DNA of 64,000 nucleotides from Actinomycetota bacterium (GTDB taxonomy: Bacteria; Actinomycetota; Thermoleophilia; Gaiellales; Gaiellaceae). The stretch lies in contig ML178785.1 in NCBI GenBank assembly GCA_004366385.1, forward strand, positions 28,324 to 92,323. Reading direction: 5' to 3'. The first letter of the stretch is position 1; each line of letters opens with the position of its first letter. A model generated the notes under the pieces. That model searched no databases. It saw nothing but the letters and a program-made list of their open reading frames with translations, and was not told where the DNA came from. A program made the position numbers and the translations under genes. This document shows positions 33,250 to 44,022 of this stretch, one piece after another.

Positions 33250-34199
33250 TCGTCACGGCCACCGTCAACGCGGCGCTCGACCGCACGCTGACCGTCCCGG
33301 CCTTCCAGATCGGCTACCGGCACCGCTCGAGCGACGTCCTCTCGCTCGCGGGCGGGAAGGGGATCAACGTCGCGCGCGCGCTCAAGCGGCTCGAGATCCC
33401 CGTGGTCGCCACCGGGCTCGCGGGCGGACGCACGGGCACCCGCATCGTCGAGGAGCTCACGGCCGAGGCGATCCTCAACGACTTCGTGCGCATCACCGGC
33501 GAGTCGAGAACCTCGTCCGCGGTCGTCGACCCGACCACCGGCACGTACACGGAGATCAACGAGTGGGGCCCGGAGGTGACCGCCACCGAGCTCGAGCTGC
33601 TCCTCGAGAAGCTGCACTACCTCGCGCGCGGCGCCGACTTCGTCGTGCTCGCCGGATCGCTCCCGCGCAAGGTGCCGACCTCGTTCTACGGCGACGTGAT
33701 CCGGGACCTCGCGCGCCGGGACGTGCGCGTCGTCCTCGACAGCGAAGGCGAGGCGCTGCGCGCGGGCGTGGACGCGGGGCCGTACCTCGTCTCGCCCAAT
33801 CAGAACGAGGCCGAGCAGCTCGTGGGGCAGGAGCTGGAGAGCGACGAGGACTTCATCATGGCGCTCGACGCGATCGCCGAGATGGGCCCGCGCAACATCG
33901 TGATCACGCTCGAGAACGGCTGCTTCGCGCTGCTCCGGCACGGCCGGAAGACACGCCGAGTGCGCGCGTTCGCGCCGCACGTGGAGCCGGTGTCGCGCGT
34001 GGGCTCCGGCGACGTCCTCCTCGCGCAGTTCCTGGGTGCGATCGTCGAGGACCGTTCGCCGGACGACGCGATCAGGCTCGCGGTCGCCGCGGGCGCCGCG
34101 TCCGTGCGCGAGCTCGGCGCCGGCCGCTTCGACCCGCAGCTCGCGGCGAGCGTCGCGGACGGCGTCGAGATCGCGGAACTACAACCGGCGCGCTCGTAG
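33246..34199 (+). CDS. PfkB-family hexose kinase (1-phosphofructokinase-like)
   Basis: VTVNAALDRTLTVPAFQIG...LAGGKGINVARALKRLE; VGSGDVLLAQFLGA. Confidence 0.9.
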   Translation: MIVTATVNAALDRTLTVPAFQIGYRHRSSDVLSLAGGKGINVARALKRLEIPVVATGLAGGRTGTRIVEELTAEAILNDFVRITGESRTSSAVVDPTTGTYTEINEWGPEVTATELELLLEKLHYLARGADFVVLAGSLPRKVPTSFYGDVIRDLARRDVRVVLDSEGEALRAGVDAGPYLVSPNQNEAEQLVGQELESDEDFIMALDAIAEMGPRNIVITLENGCFALLRHGRKTRRVRAFAPHVEPVSRVGSGDVLLAQFLGAIVEDRSPDDAIRLAVAAGAASVRELGAGRFDPQLAASVADGVEIAELQPARS

Positions 34200-34233
34200 G
34201 CTTCGCCGGAACGCCGTCGCCGGACGCTGCTAA

Positions 34234-35757
<1,524 letters not shown>

Positions 35758-35759
35758 AG

Positions 35760-37340
35760 GTGGCCGAGGTCGCGCACCTGCCGGCGCCGGACGCCGCACC
35801 TCCCGAGGAGAGACCGGTTCTCGTCGTCGACCTCGGCGGCCAGTACAGCCAGCTGATCGCGCGGCGCGTGCGCGAGGCGCGCGTGTACTCCGAGCTCGTG
35901 AGCCACCGCCTGTCCGCGGACGAGATCGCACGCCGCGACCCGGTCGCGCTCGTCCTCTCCGGCGGCCCCGCGTCCGTGTACGCGGAGGGCGCCCCGGAGC
36001 TCGACCCGCGCGTCTTCGAGCTCGGGATCCCCACGCTCGGCATCTGCTACGGGATGCAGCTCATGGCCCGCGACCTCGGCGGCGCCGTCGAGCGCACCGA
36101 CGCGTCCGAGTTCGGCAAGACGGAGCTCACCGCGGACGAGTCCGAGCTCTTCAGCGACCTCCCCTCCGACCAGACGGTGTGGATGAGCCACCGCGACTCC
36201 GTGACCGCGCCGCCGGAGGGCGCACGCGTGACCGCGTCGTCGCCCACGACACCGATCGCCGCGTTCGAGGATCCGGCGCGCCGCCTGTACGGCGTCCAGT
36301 TCCACCCGGAGGTCGTGCACACGCCGCACGGCCAGGAGATCCTGAAGAACTTCCTGTACGAGGTCGCGGACGCGCCGCCGACCTGGACTCCCGCGGCCGT
36401 GATCGAGGAGCAGGTCGAGCGCATCCGCGCCGCGGTCGGGAGCGAGCGCGTCCTGTGCGCGCTCTCCGGCGGCGTCGACTCCGCGGTCGCCGCGCTGCTC
36501 GTGCACAAAGCGGTCGGCGACCAGCTCACCTGCGTCTTCGTCGACCACGGCCTCCTGCGCGAGAACGAGGCCGAGCAGGTCGTGGAGACCTTCGGCGGTC
36601 ACTTCCAGGTGCCGCTCGTGCACGTGCAGGCGCAGCGGCGGTTCCTCGACCGGCTCGCCGGCGTCTCCGACCCCGAGGAGAAGCGCGTCATCGTCGGCGA
36701 GGAGTTCATCCGCGTGTTCGAGGAGGAAGCGGCGAAGCTCGGAGACGTCCGCTTCCTCGTCCAGGGAACGCTCTACTCGGACGTGATCGAGTCGGGCGGC
36801 GCCGAGGACGGCGTCGCGGCGAAGATCAAGTCGCACCACAACGTCGGCGGGCTCCCCGAGGACATGCGCATGGAGCTCGTCGAGCCGCTGCGGCTGCTCT
36901 TCAAGGACGAGGTGCGGCGCGTGGGGGAGGAGCTGGGGCTGCCCGAGCGCATGGTGTGGCGGCAGCCGTTCCCGGGGCCCGGGCTCGCGATCCGGATCAT
37001 CGGCGAGGTGACGGAGGAGCGGCTCGCGATCCTGCGCCGCGCGGACGCGGTGCTGCTCGAGGAGATCCGTCGCGCCGACCTCTACCGGAGCCTCTGGCAG
37101 AGCTTCGCCGTGCTGCCGGCGATCCGCTCCGTCGGCGTCCAGGGCGACGAGCGGACGTACGCGTACCCGGTCGTCGTCCGCGCCGTCACCTCCGAGGACG
37201 CGATGACCGCCGACTGGGCACGCTTGCCGTACGAGGTGCTCGAGGCCGTCTCGAGCCGGATCATCAACGAGATCCCCGGCGTGAACCGGGTCGTCTACGA
37301 CGTCTCGTCGAAGCCGCCGGCGACCATCGAGTGGGAGTGA
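35760..37340 (+). CDS. guaA: GMP synthase (glutamine-hydrolysing)
   Basis: [59 protein letters not shown]-terminal PPATIEWE. Confidence 0.98.
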   Translation: MAEVAHLPAPDAAPPEERPVLVVDLGGQYSQLIARRVREARVYSELVSHRLSADEIARRDPVALVLSGGPASVYAEGAPELDPRVFELGIPTLGICYGMQLMARDLGGAVERTDASEFGKTELTADESELFSDLPSDQTVWMSHRDSVTAPPEGARVTASSPTTPIAAFEDPARRLYGVQFHPEVVHTPHGQEILKNFLYEVADAPPTWTPAAVIEEQVERIRAAVGSERVLCALSGGVDSAVAALLVHKAVGDQLTCVFVDHGLLRENEAEQVVETFGGHFQVPLVHVQAQRRFLDRLAGVSDPEEKRVIVGEEFIRVFEEEAAKLGDVRFLVQGTLYSDVIESGGAEDGVAAKIKSHHNVGGLPEDMRMELVEPLRLLFKDEVRRVGEELGLPERMVWRQPFPGPGLAIRIIGEVTEERLAILRRADAVLLEEIRRADLYRSLWQSFAVLPAIRSVGVQGDERTYAYPVVVRAVTSEDAMTADWARLPYEVLEAVSSRIINEIPGVNRVVYDVSSKPPATIEWE

Positions 37341-37417
37341 GGGAAGCGCGGCCCGGAACGCGAGTCCCCTCGCCTGGGGGTGGAGGCGCGGCCCGGGGCC
37401 GGCGATCCTTCCTGTCG

Positions 37418-38362
37418 ATGCGGCTCTCCCTCCTCACCTGCGCCGTTGTCGCCGTTCTCGCGCTTGCGCTCCCCGGGCGGGCGGCAGCGAGCGAGCCGCT
37501 CTGGGACGCGAACGTCAAGTTCCTCTCGCTGAAGGTCAACAAGAAGGGCGAGGCGCTCGTCTCGTACCGGCTGCGAAGCGGGAAGCGCAGGAACGTGCTC
37601 GTGTGGGGCGCGATCAACGCGCGGCCGCCGACCGAGGGCGTCGAGCAGGTGCGCTTCCGCTGGGACTACGCCGGCGGCTGGGGGAAGTACCGGAACGGGA
37701 AGTACTGGACGCGGTTCCGCGACCGCTGCCGGCGCTACGACGGGCCGCGGCTCGCGCTGCTCGTGGCGGCGTGCAAGGCGCCGGACGGCTCCTACTGGGC
37801 GGTGCAGGCGTGGCAGCGGCGCCTCCCGCTCCTCGGCTTCGACCCCTGGCACCCGGCGCAGCTGAACGTGGAGCTCCACGTCTCGCACTGGAGGGGGCCG
37901 ATCGCGCAGCTCGAGCTGTACCCGAACTGGACGTACGGCGGGCAGTGGCAGGGCGTCTTCGGCCGCTACACGTATCGCGGCGTGCCGATCTACGGCTTCT
38001 CGTCGACGCCGCGGGGCGTCCCGAAGGACAAGTACGGGCGGAACGTCTTCATCGACACCCTCGACTCGGCGTACGGGAAGGGCTGGAAGCGCGAGTCGGG
38101 GATCCTCACCCACCGGCGCACCGGGACGTTCTGCCACAGCTTCGTGCCGCAGCACGGGTTCCCGCACTACCCGAGCCAGGAGCTGCGGCCGCCGGCGCCC
38201 GGGAAGCGCCACCGCGTGACCGTGGGCGGGCCCGGCGTCACGCCGATCGTGCGGTCGACGATCGCCGGTCTCACACGCCGCGACCGCCATCGCGACGAGG
38301 AGTTCAACGCGATCTTCGACCGCGTCATGGCGGGCGACTCGATCTGCGCGCACGAGCGCTGA
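37418..38362 (+). CDS. Secreted hypothetical protein
   Basis: Signal peptide MRLSLLTCAVVAVLALALPGRAAASE; aromatic-rich body. Confidence 0.75.
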   Translation: MRLSLLTCAVVAVLALALPGRAAASEPLWDANVKFLSLKVNKKGEALVSYRLRSGKRRNVLVWGAINARPPTEGVEQVRFRWDYAGGWGKYRNGKYWTRFRDRCRRYDGPRLALLVAACKAPDGSYWAVQAWQRRLPLLGFDPWHPAQLNVELHVSHWRGPIAQLELYPNWTYGGQWQGVFGRYTYRGVPIYGFSSTPRGVPKDKYGRNVFIDTLDSAYGKGWKRESGILTHRRTGTFCHSFVPQHGFPHYPSQELRPPAPGKRHRVTVGGPGVTPIVRSTIAGLTRRDRHRDEEFNAIFDRVMAGDSICAHER

Positions 38363-38381
38363 GCTGGAGTAGGGTCGGCGG

Positions 38382-38546
38382 GTGAGCGACGCCTGGGACG
38401 ACGAGGGCTTCGGCGCCGAGGACGACTGGGAGGGCTCGGAGAGCGTCGAGACCGACCTCGAGGACGACGCGCTCGGCGACCTCGACGTCGAGCTGGACGA
38501 GGCGGAGCCCGAGGAGGACACGGTCGCCGACGACGAGGCGGGGTAG
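38382..38546 (+). CDS. Very acidic 54-aa microprotein
   Basis: GTG...TAG: VSDAWDDEGFGAEDDWEGSESVETDLEDDALGDLDVELDEAEPEEDTVADDEAG; below ORF-track cutoff. Confidence 0.5.
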   Translation: MSDAWDDEGFGAEDDWEGSESVETDLEDDALGDLDVELDEAEPEEDTVADDEAG

Positions 38547-38549
38547 CGC

Positions 38550-39158
38550 GTGGACTTCCGCGACCTCCTTCCCCGGCGGCGCATGGTGCGCCACTACACG
38601 GAGGAGCCGGTGCCGCCGGACGTCGTCGAGCGGGTGCTCGAGACGGTGCGGCGGGCGCCGAGCGCCGGCTACAGCCAGGGCCAGCGGCTGCTCGCGCTCA
38701 CGGAGGCGGCGGGGCGCGCGGAGGTCGCGCGCGTGCTCGGCGACGCGGGCTGGACGGCGTCGGACGGCCGCGAGCCGTGGCTCGAGAGCGCCCCGGTTCA
38801 CGTCCTCGTCTGCACGCGCGAGGACGACTACCACGAGCGCTACCGACGGGAGGACAAGCTCCTGGACGGCGCGGAGATCGAGTGGCCGGTGCCGTTCTGG
38901 TTCGTCGACGCGGGCGCCGCGCTCATGCTCGTCCTGCTCGCGGCGATCGACGAGGGGCTCGCAGCGGGGCTCTCCGGCGTGCCGCGCGAGGCGGCGGCGG
39001 AGCTGCGCGCGTCTTTCGGGATCCCGGAGGACGTCGAAATCGTCGCGCTCGTGACGCTCGGCTACGCGGCGCCCGACCCCGGCTGGAGCGCGGTCACGAG
39101 CCGCGCGACGCAGCCGCGCCGCGACTCCGGCGAGGTCGTCCGCTGGGAGCGCTGGTAG
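38550..39158 (+). CDS. Nitroreductase-family protein
   Basis: RRRMVRHYTEEPVPPDVVERVLETVRRAPSAGYSQGQRLL. Confidence 0.88.
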   Translation: MDFRDLLPRRRMVRHYTEEPVPPDVVERVLETVRRAPSAGYSQGQRLLALTEAAGRAEVARVLGDAGWTASDGREPWLESAPVHVLVCTREDDYHERYRREDKLLDGAEIEWPVPFWFVDAGAALMLVLLAAIDEGLAAGLSGVPREAAAELRASFGIPEDVEIVALVTLGYAAPDPGWSAVTSRATQPRRDSGEVVRWERW

Positions 39159-39159
39159 C

Positions 39160-39447
39160 TCACCGGATGCGGAAGCCGGTGAGCCCTTCCGGCGCCTCGT
39201 CGTGGACCTCGACGCGGTCGACGCGCGGGCCGTCGTGGACGAAGTCGACGAGGCGGGCGACGGCGGCCGGCTCGCCCTCGAAGACCGCCTCCACCGTGCC
39301 GTCGTAGTTGTTCCGCGCCCAGCCCGCGACGCGGGCCGTCTCCGCCCGCCGCCGCACGGAGTCGCGAAAGAACACACCCTGCACGAGCCCGTGCACGACG
39401 ACGCGCCTCCGAACATAAAAACCGGTGTCAGACACCGTGCTTGTCAA
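39160..39447 (-). CDS. Acylphosphatase
   Basis: RRRVVVHGLVQGVFFRDSVRRRAETARVAGWARNNYDGTVEAVFEGE; N-terminal MTSTVSDTGFYV is derived from family B repeat, start uncertain. Confidence 0.9.
   Translation of the reverse strand: MTSTVSDTGFYVRRRVVVHGLVQGVFFRDSVRRRAETARVAGWARNNYDGTVEAVFEGEPAAVARLVDFVHDGPRVDRVEVHDEAPEGLTGFRIR
39423..39437. repeat. Family B palindrome CGGTGTCAGACACCG
   Basis: 7+1+7 palindrome preceded by AAAAC. Confidence 0.85.
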
Positions 39448-39468
39448 TCCGCCAGTGCGCCAAGTTGG

Positions 39469-40521
39469 TCACAACTCATCCACAGGCGGCGAGCCTGTGT
39501 CCAGGGAGTCTTCGATTTCGCCATGTCCTTTCGACGTCGAGCGCGGTGGTCGCTCGAAACCGGTGTCTGACACCGGGGTCTCGAGTGCCACGACGCCCGC
39601 GGGGTCGATGTCCACTCGCACACGGTCGCCCGGTTGCGGATGGTCGGGGGCGGCGACGGCCGCCACCAGCGGCTCGCCGTCGTCCCGCTCGAGCGTCAGC
39701 CGCACGAGCGGGCCTTGGCGCACGGCCTGCGTCACCACCGCGCCGCCGTCCTCCGCGAGCGCGACCCGCACCGCCTCCGGGCGGATGACGACGCCGTCTC
39801 GCACGTTCGAGAGCCCGAGGAACCGCGCCGTGTCCTCGTCCGCCGGCCCCGCCCACAGCTCGTCCGCCGACCCGACCTGAACCACCCGCCCCGCCCGCAT
39901 CACCGCGACGCGGTCGCCGAGCGCGAACGCCTCCGACTGGTCGTGCGTGACGTAGAGCGCCGTCACGTCCAGGGAAGCGAACACCTGCTCGAGATCGCCG
40001 AGGAGCCGGTCGCGGAGCCGGCGGTCGAGCGACCCGAGCGGCTCGTCGAGGAGGAGGACGCGCGGCTCCGGCGCCAGCGCCCGCGCGAGCGCCACGCGCT
40101 GCTGCTCCCCGCCCGAGAGCGTCGCCACCGCGCGCCGCTCGAAGCCCGCGAGCCCGACGAGCTCGAGCACCTCGCGCACCCGCGCCTCCACGCTCTCGCG
40201 CGACTCACCTCGCATCCGCAGCCCGAACGCCACGTTCCCGAAGACGTCGCGGTGGTGGAAGAGAGCGTGATCCTGGAACACGAGCCCGATCCCGCGCCGG
40301 TGCGGCGGCGTCCCCGCCAGGTCGACCCCGCCGAGCAGCACGCACCCCGCGTCCGGCCGCTGGAGCCCGGCGATCACCCGCAGCAGCGTGCTCTTGCCCG
40401 ACCCGCTCGGCCCGAGCACCGTGACCACCTCGCCCGCGGCGACCTCGAGCGTGACCCCGGCGAGCGCCTCCGTCTCCCCGAAGCGCACGACCACGTCCTC
40501 GACCCGCAGCATCAGAACCAC
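39469..40521 (-). CDS. ABC transporter ATP-binding protein (thiamine/iron type)
   Basis: VLGPSGSGKSTLLRVIAGL; LSGGEQQRVALARALAPEPRVLLLDEP; C-terminal tail PVSDTGFERPP... from repeat. Confidence 0.92.
   Translation of the reverse strand: MVLMLRVEDVVVRFGETEALAGVTLEVAAGEVVTVLGPSGSGKSTLLRVIAGLQRPDAGCVLLGGVDLAGTPPHRRGIGLVFQDHALFHHRDVFGNVAFGLRMRGESRESVEARVREVLELVGLAGFERRAVATLSGGEQQRVALARALAPEPRVLLLDEPLGSLDRRLRDRLLGDLEQVFASLDVTALYVTHDQSEAFALGDRVAVMRAGRVVQVGSADELWAGPADEDTARFLGLSNVRDGVVIRPEAVRVALAEDGGAVVTQAVRQGPLVRLTLERDDGEPLVAAVAAPDHPQPGDRVRVDIDPAGVVALETPVSDTGFERPPRSTSKGHGEIEDSLDTGSPPVDEL
39561..39575. repeat. Family B palindrome CGGTGTCTGACACCG
   Basis: Perfect; preceded by GAAAC. Confidence 0.85.
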
Positions 40522-42122
40522 CCGCTACGGCTCTCGCGCAGCCGGTCGACGAGGAAGACCGACACGGCGACGACGACCATGAGGATCACCGCGAGCGCAT
40601 ACGCCTGCCCGACGTTCAGCTCCCCCGGCCGGCCGAGGAAGCGGAAGATCGCGACCGGCAGCGTCGGGCTCTCCGGCCGTGCGAGGAACACCGTCGCGCC
40701 GAACTCCCCGAGCGAGATCGCGAACGCGAACCCGGCGGCGACCGCGAGCGCGCGTCCGGCCACCGGCAGGTCGATCTCTCGCCGCACGCGTCCGGGCGAG
40801 GCCCCGAGCAGCGTCGCCGCCTCCCGCTGCCGCTCGTCGATCGCCCGCAGCGTCGGCGCCACGATCCGCACCACGAACGGGATGGCGACGAGCGCCTGCG
40901 CCACCGGCACGATCCACGGCGCCGCCCGCCAGTCGAACGGGGCCGTGTCGAACGCGATCACGAACCCGAAGCCGAGCATCACGGCCGACGTTCCGAGCGG
41001 GAGCATGAGGAGCGTGTCGAGCACGCGCGACCCGCGCGGCTCCGCGATCGCGAGCGCGGCGAGCCCGCCCACGACGAGCGCGATCGCGGTCGCCGCGGTC
41101 GCGTACAGGATCGAGTTCGCGACGGCCTCCCACGGCGACGCGAGCAGTGCCGCCGTCGGCTCGAAGAGCGCGCGGTACGCGTCCAGCCCGTGCCCCTCGC
41201 CGACCGCCAGCGAGCGCTCCACGAGCACCGCCAGCGGCGCACCCAGGAACAGCGCCAGCGACCCGAGCGCCGCGCCCACCGCGACCCGCTCGCCCCGCGT
41301 CCGCACCGGCCGCAGCACGTCCCGCTCCGGCCGCTGGTGGCGCGCGACCGCAAGCCGAGCCTCCAGCCGCGTCGCCGCCGTGACCGCGAGCAGGACGCAC
41401 GCGAGCTGCACCAGCGAGAGCACCGCCGCCGCGCGCAGGTCGAAGATCCGCGCCGCCTGGTTGTAGATCTCCACCTCGAGCGTCGCGTAGGCCGGCCCGC
41501 CGAGCACGAGCACGATCCCGAACGAGGTGAACGAGAAGAGGAAGGCGATCGCGGCCGCCGCCGCCACCGATGGCGCGAGCAGCGGCAGCGTCACCTCGCG
41601 GAAGCGCCGCCACGGGCCGGCCCCGAGGGTCGCCGCCGCCTCGCTCACGCGCGGGTCGAGCCGCGCCCAGAACCCGCCGACGACGCGCACGACCACCGCG
41701 ACGTTGAAGAACGCGTGCGCGACGAGGATCGCCGCCCAGCCGCGTTCGAGCCCGGGCGGGAGGAGCGCGAGGAACGCGAGCGCGACGACGAGCGTCGGCA
41801 GGACGAACGGCACGGTGACGAGCGTCCGCACGAGCGCCCGGCCGCGGAACGCGAACGTCCCCAGCACCCAGCAGGTCGGCAGCGCCACCAGCACGGTCAG
41901 CACCGTCGACGCGAGCGCCTGCCGGACGGTGAACCAGAGGACGTCCCGCGTCAGCGGGTCGGCGAGCACGTCCAGCGCGGGGCGCTCTCCCGAGACCAGC
42001 CCCCGCTCGACGATGGCGGCGAGCGGGAACGCGAAGAAGAGCGCGAGGAACGCGAGCGGGACACCTCGCGTGAGCGCGCGCCAGCCCGCCCCGCCCTGGC
42101 GACGAACCGGCGGACGACTCAG
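40512..42122 (-). CDS. ABC transporter permease with two permease halves (ThiP-like)
   Basis: Two BPD-transport domains in the track ORF; N-terminus trimmed because the longer ORF overlaps the substrate-binding gene; start codon uncertain. Confidence 0.85.
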   Translation of the reverse strand: MSRPPVRRQGGAGWRALTRGVPLAFLALFFAFPLAAIVERGLVSGERPALDVLADPLTRDVLWFTVRQALASTVLTVLVALPTCWVLGTFAFRGRALVRTLVTVPFVLPTLVVALAFLALLPPGLERGWAAILVAHAFFNVAVVVRVVGGFWARLDPRVSEAAATLGAGPWRRFREVTLPLLAPSVAAAAAIAFLFSFTSFGIVLVLGGPAYATLEVEIYNQAARIFDLRAAAVLSLVQLACVLLAVTAATRLEARLAVARHQRPERDVLRPVRTRGERVAVGAALGSLALFLGAPLAVLVERSLAVGEGHGLDAYRALFEPTAALLASPWEAVANSILYATAATAIALVVGGLAALAIAEPRGSRVLDTLLMLPLGTSAVMLGFGFVIAFDTAPFDWRAAPWIVPVAQALVAIPFVVRIVAPTLRAIDERQREAATLLGASPGRVRREIDLPVAGRALAVAAGFAFAISLGEFGATVFLARPESPTLPVAIFRFLGRPGELNVGQAYALAVILMVVVAVSVFLVDRLRESRSGWF

Positions 42123-43195
42123 CGGAGCACGGTCGCCGTCCACTCCCTGATCCACCGGTCCCTGTTCGCGGCGATCTCCTCCGGGGGCAGCGAGAGCGGG
42201 TCCTCGGGGACGACTGCGAAGCGCTCGAACTCGGGCGGGAGCTCGGCCAGCGGGTCGACCGGGAACACGAACATCGAGAGGGGGACGTCCTCCTGGAAGC
42301 GCGTCGAGAGCAGGAAGTCGATGAGCTTGCGCGCGCCGGAGGGGTTCGGCGCCCCGCGCAGCACGCCCGCGAACTCGATCTGCTGGAAGCAGCTGTCCAC
42401 GACCACCGCGGTCGGCGCCTCCTCCGGCCGCGGGCTCCGGAAGATGACCTCGGCGGGCGGGCTCGACGCGTACGAGACGACGATCGGGCGGTCGCCGTTC
42501 CCCGACGAGCCGGAGAAGCGCACGTTGTACGCCTCCTCCCAGCCGTCGACGACGAGGACGCCGTTCGCGCGCAGCCGCTCCCAGTACCGACGCCAGCCGG
42601 GCTCGCCGTAGCGCGCGATCGTGGCGAGCATGAACGCGAGGCCGGGCGTCGAGGTGGCCGGGTTCTGCACGACGAGAAGATTCCGGTAGCGCGCCAGCCC
42701 GAGCTCGCCCAGGTTCCGCGGGGGCTCGAGCCCGCGCCCCTCGAACCACTCCAGGTCGACGTTCAGGCAGACCTCGCCGTGGTCGATCGGCGTGACCCGG
42801 TGCTCCGGGTCGAGGATCCACTGCTCGTCGATCTTCTCCAGCTCCGGCGACTCGTACGCGTCGAAGAGGTCGCCCTCGAGCGCGCGTGTCAGCAGGTTGC
42901 TGTCGACGCCGAAGAAGACGTCGCCCTCCGGGTTGCCGGCCGTCAGCAGCGCGCGCGAGAGCGCCGCGCCCGCGTCGCCGGTCTGGAGGATGCGCAGCGT
43001 GAGCCCGCTCTCGGTCTCGAACTCGCGCTTGACGTCGTCCGAGACGACGAAGGACTGGTGCGTGACGAGCACGACCTCGGTCGGCTCGTCGCCGCCTCCA
43101 CGGGCGAGGACGACCGCGAGGCCCACGACGACGACGGCCGCGACCGCCGCCGCCGCGTAGAGCATGCGCCGGTCGACGCGCTCTAGGCCGCTCAC
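42119..43195 (-). CDS. Thiamine-type ABC transporter substrate-binding protein
   Basis: VVLVTHQSFVVSDDVKREFETESGLTLRILQTGDAGAALSRALLTAGNPEGDVFFGVDSNLLTRAL; TPIDHGEVCLNVD. Confidence 0.9.
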   Translation of the reverse strand: MSGLERVDRRMLYAAAAVAAVVVVGLAVVLARGGGDEPTEVVLVTHQSFVVSDDVKREFETESGLTLRILQTGDAGAALSRALLTAGNPEGDVFFGVDSNLLTRALEGDLFDAYESPELEKIDEQWILDPEHRVTPIDHGEVCLNVDLEWFEGRGLEPPRNLGELGLARYRNLLVVQNPATSTPGLAFMLATIARYGEPGWRRYWERLRANGVLVVDGWEEAYNVRFSGSSGNGDRPIVVSYASSPPAEVIFRSPRPEEAPTAVVVDSCFQQIEFAGVLRGAPNPSGARKLIDFLLSTRFQEDVPLSMFVFPVDPLAELPPEFERFAVVPEDPLSLPPEEIAANRDRWIREWTATVLR

Positions 43196-43851
43196 GGCGC
43201 CTCCTCCGTCTCCGGCCCCGGCCGCACCGCGAGCAGGACGCCGCGCTCGACGTCCACGTGCGCCGCCTCGCCCGTGAACCGGTTCGACACGCCGCGGCTC
43301 GACCCCGCCTCGAGCGTCTCCCCGGCCAGCGGGTACGCGAGGCCCTCGGTGCGAATGCCCTCCGCCGGGCCGTGCAGCGCGAGCAGGGAAACGAGCTCGC
43401 CCAGCTCGCCGTCGAGTGCGCGCGAGCCGCGGATCACGTGCACGCGCGCGTCGCCGACGACCGCGTCGACCTCGACCCCGGCGTAGCGCGCGGAGCCGAG
43501 GAGCAGCAGCGCGGAGACGAGGTGGTCGAGCCGCCGCCCGGGCCCCGCGAGGACGAGGATCCGCTTCGGCGAGAGCTCGAGCGCGGCGTCGAGCGCGAGC
43601 TCGAGGTCGGTCGCGTCCTTCTCCTCCGGGTGGCGCTCGACGCGCGCGCCGGCCTCCTCGGCCTGCGTGACGGCGGTGGGCGTAGCGGAGTCGAAGTCGC
43701 CGATGACGAGATCGACGTCGAGCCCGAGCGCGTGTGCGTGGTCGACGCCGCGGTCGGCCGCCACCACGGGCGCGCCCGCCGGGACCGCGCGCGCGGACTC
43801 CGCGGGCGGCGCCTCCCCGCCTGCCACGACCACCACCACTTCCTCTGACAC
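43192..43851 (-). CDS. thiN: Thiamine pyrophosphokinase
   Basis: VVAADRGVDHAHALGLDVDLVIGDFDSATP; HPEEKDATDLELALDAAL; GGRLDHLVS-like segment. Confidence 0.9.
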   Translation of the reverse strand: MSEEVVVVVAGGEAPPAESARAVPAGAPVVAADRGVDHAHALGLDVDLVIGDFDSATPTAVTQAEEAGARVERHPEEKDATDLELALDAALELSPKRILVLAGPGRRLDHLVSALLLLGSARYAGVEVDAVVGDARVHVIRGSRALDGELGELVSLLALHGPAEGIRTEGLAYPLAGETLEAGSSRGVSNRFTGEAAHVDVERGVLLAVRPGPETEEAP

Positions 43852-43856
43852 GTGCC

Positions 43857-43948
43857 TCCCTCCGCTGGCATTACCCAGATCAGGTTCTGCGGGTCGGCGG
43901 CGCCTCCGGCCGCCCTCTCAGCCCGGTTGTCCCGAGCTCCCCGTTCAC
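43857..43948 (-). promoter_or_regulatory. TPP riboswitch
   Basis: Reverse strand GGGCTGAGAGGGCGGCC...GACCCGCAGAACCTGATCTGGGTAATGCCAGCGGAGGGA matches THI-box core. Confidence 0.95.
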
Positions 43949-43970
43949 GCTTCGCATCCTACCCCGGCAA

Positions 43971-43998
43971 CGCGGAGGGCCGCCTTCCGGCGGCCCTC
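43971..43998. terminator. Candidate terminator hairpin GGAGGGCCGCC-TTCC-GGCGGCCCTCC
   Basis: Inverted repeat just beyond stop of the Ig-like protein gene; weak U tract. Confidence 0.55.
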
Positions 43999-44022
43999 CT
44001 GTGGGGGTGCTGCGGCGATGGG

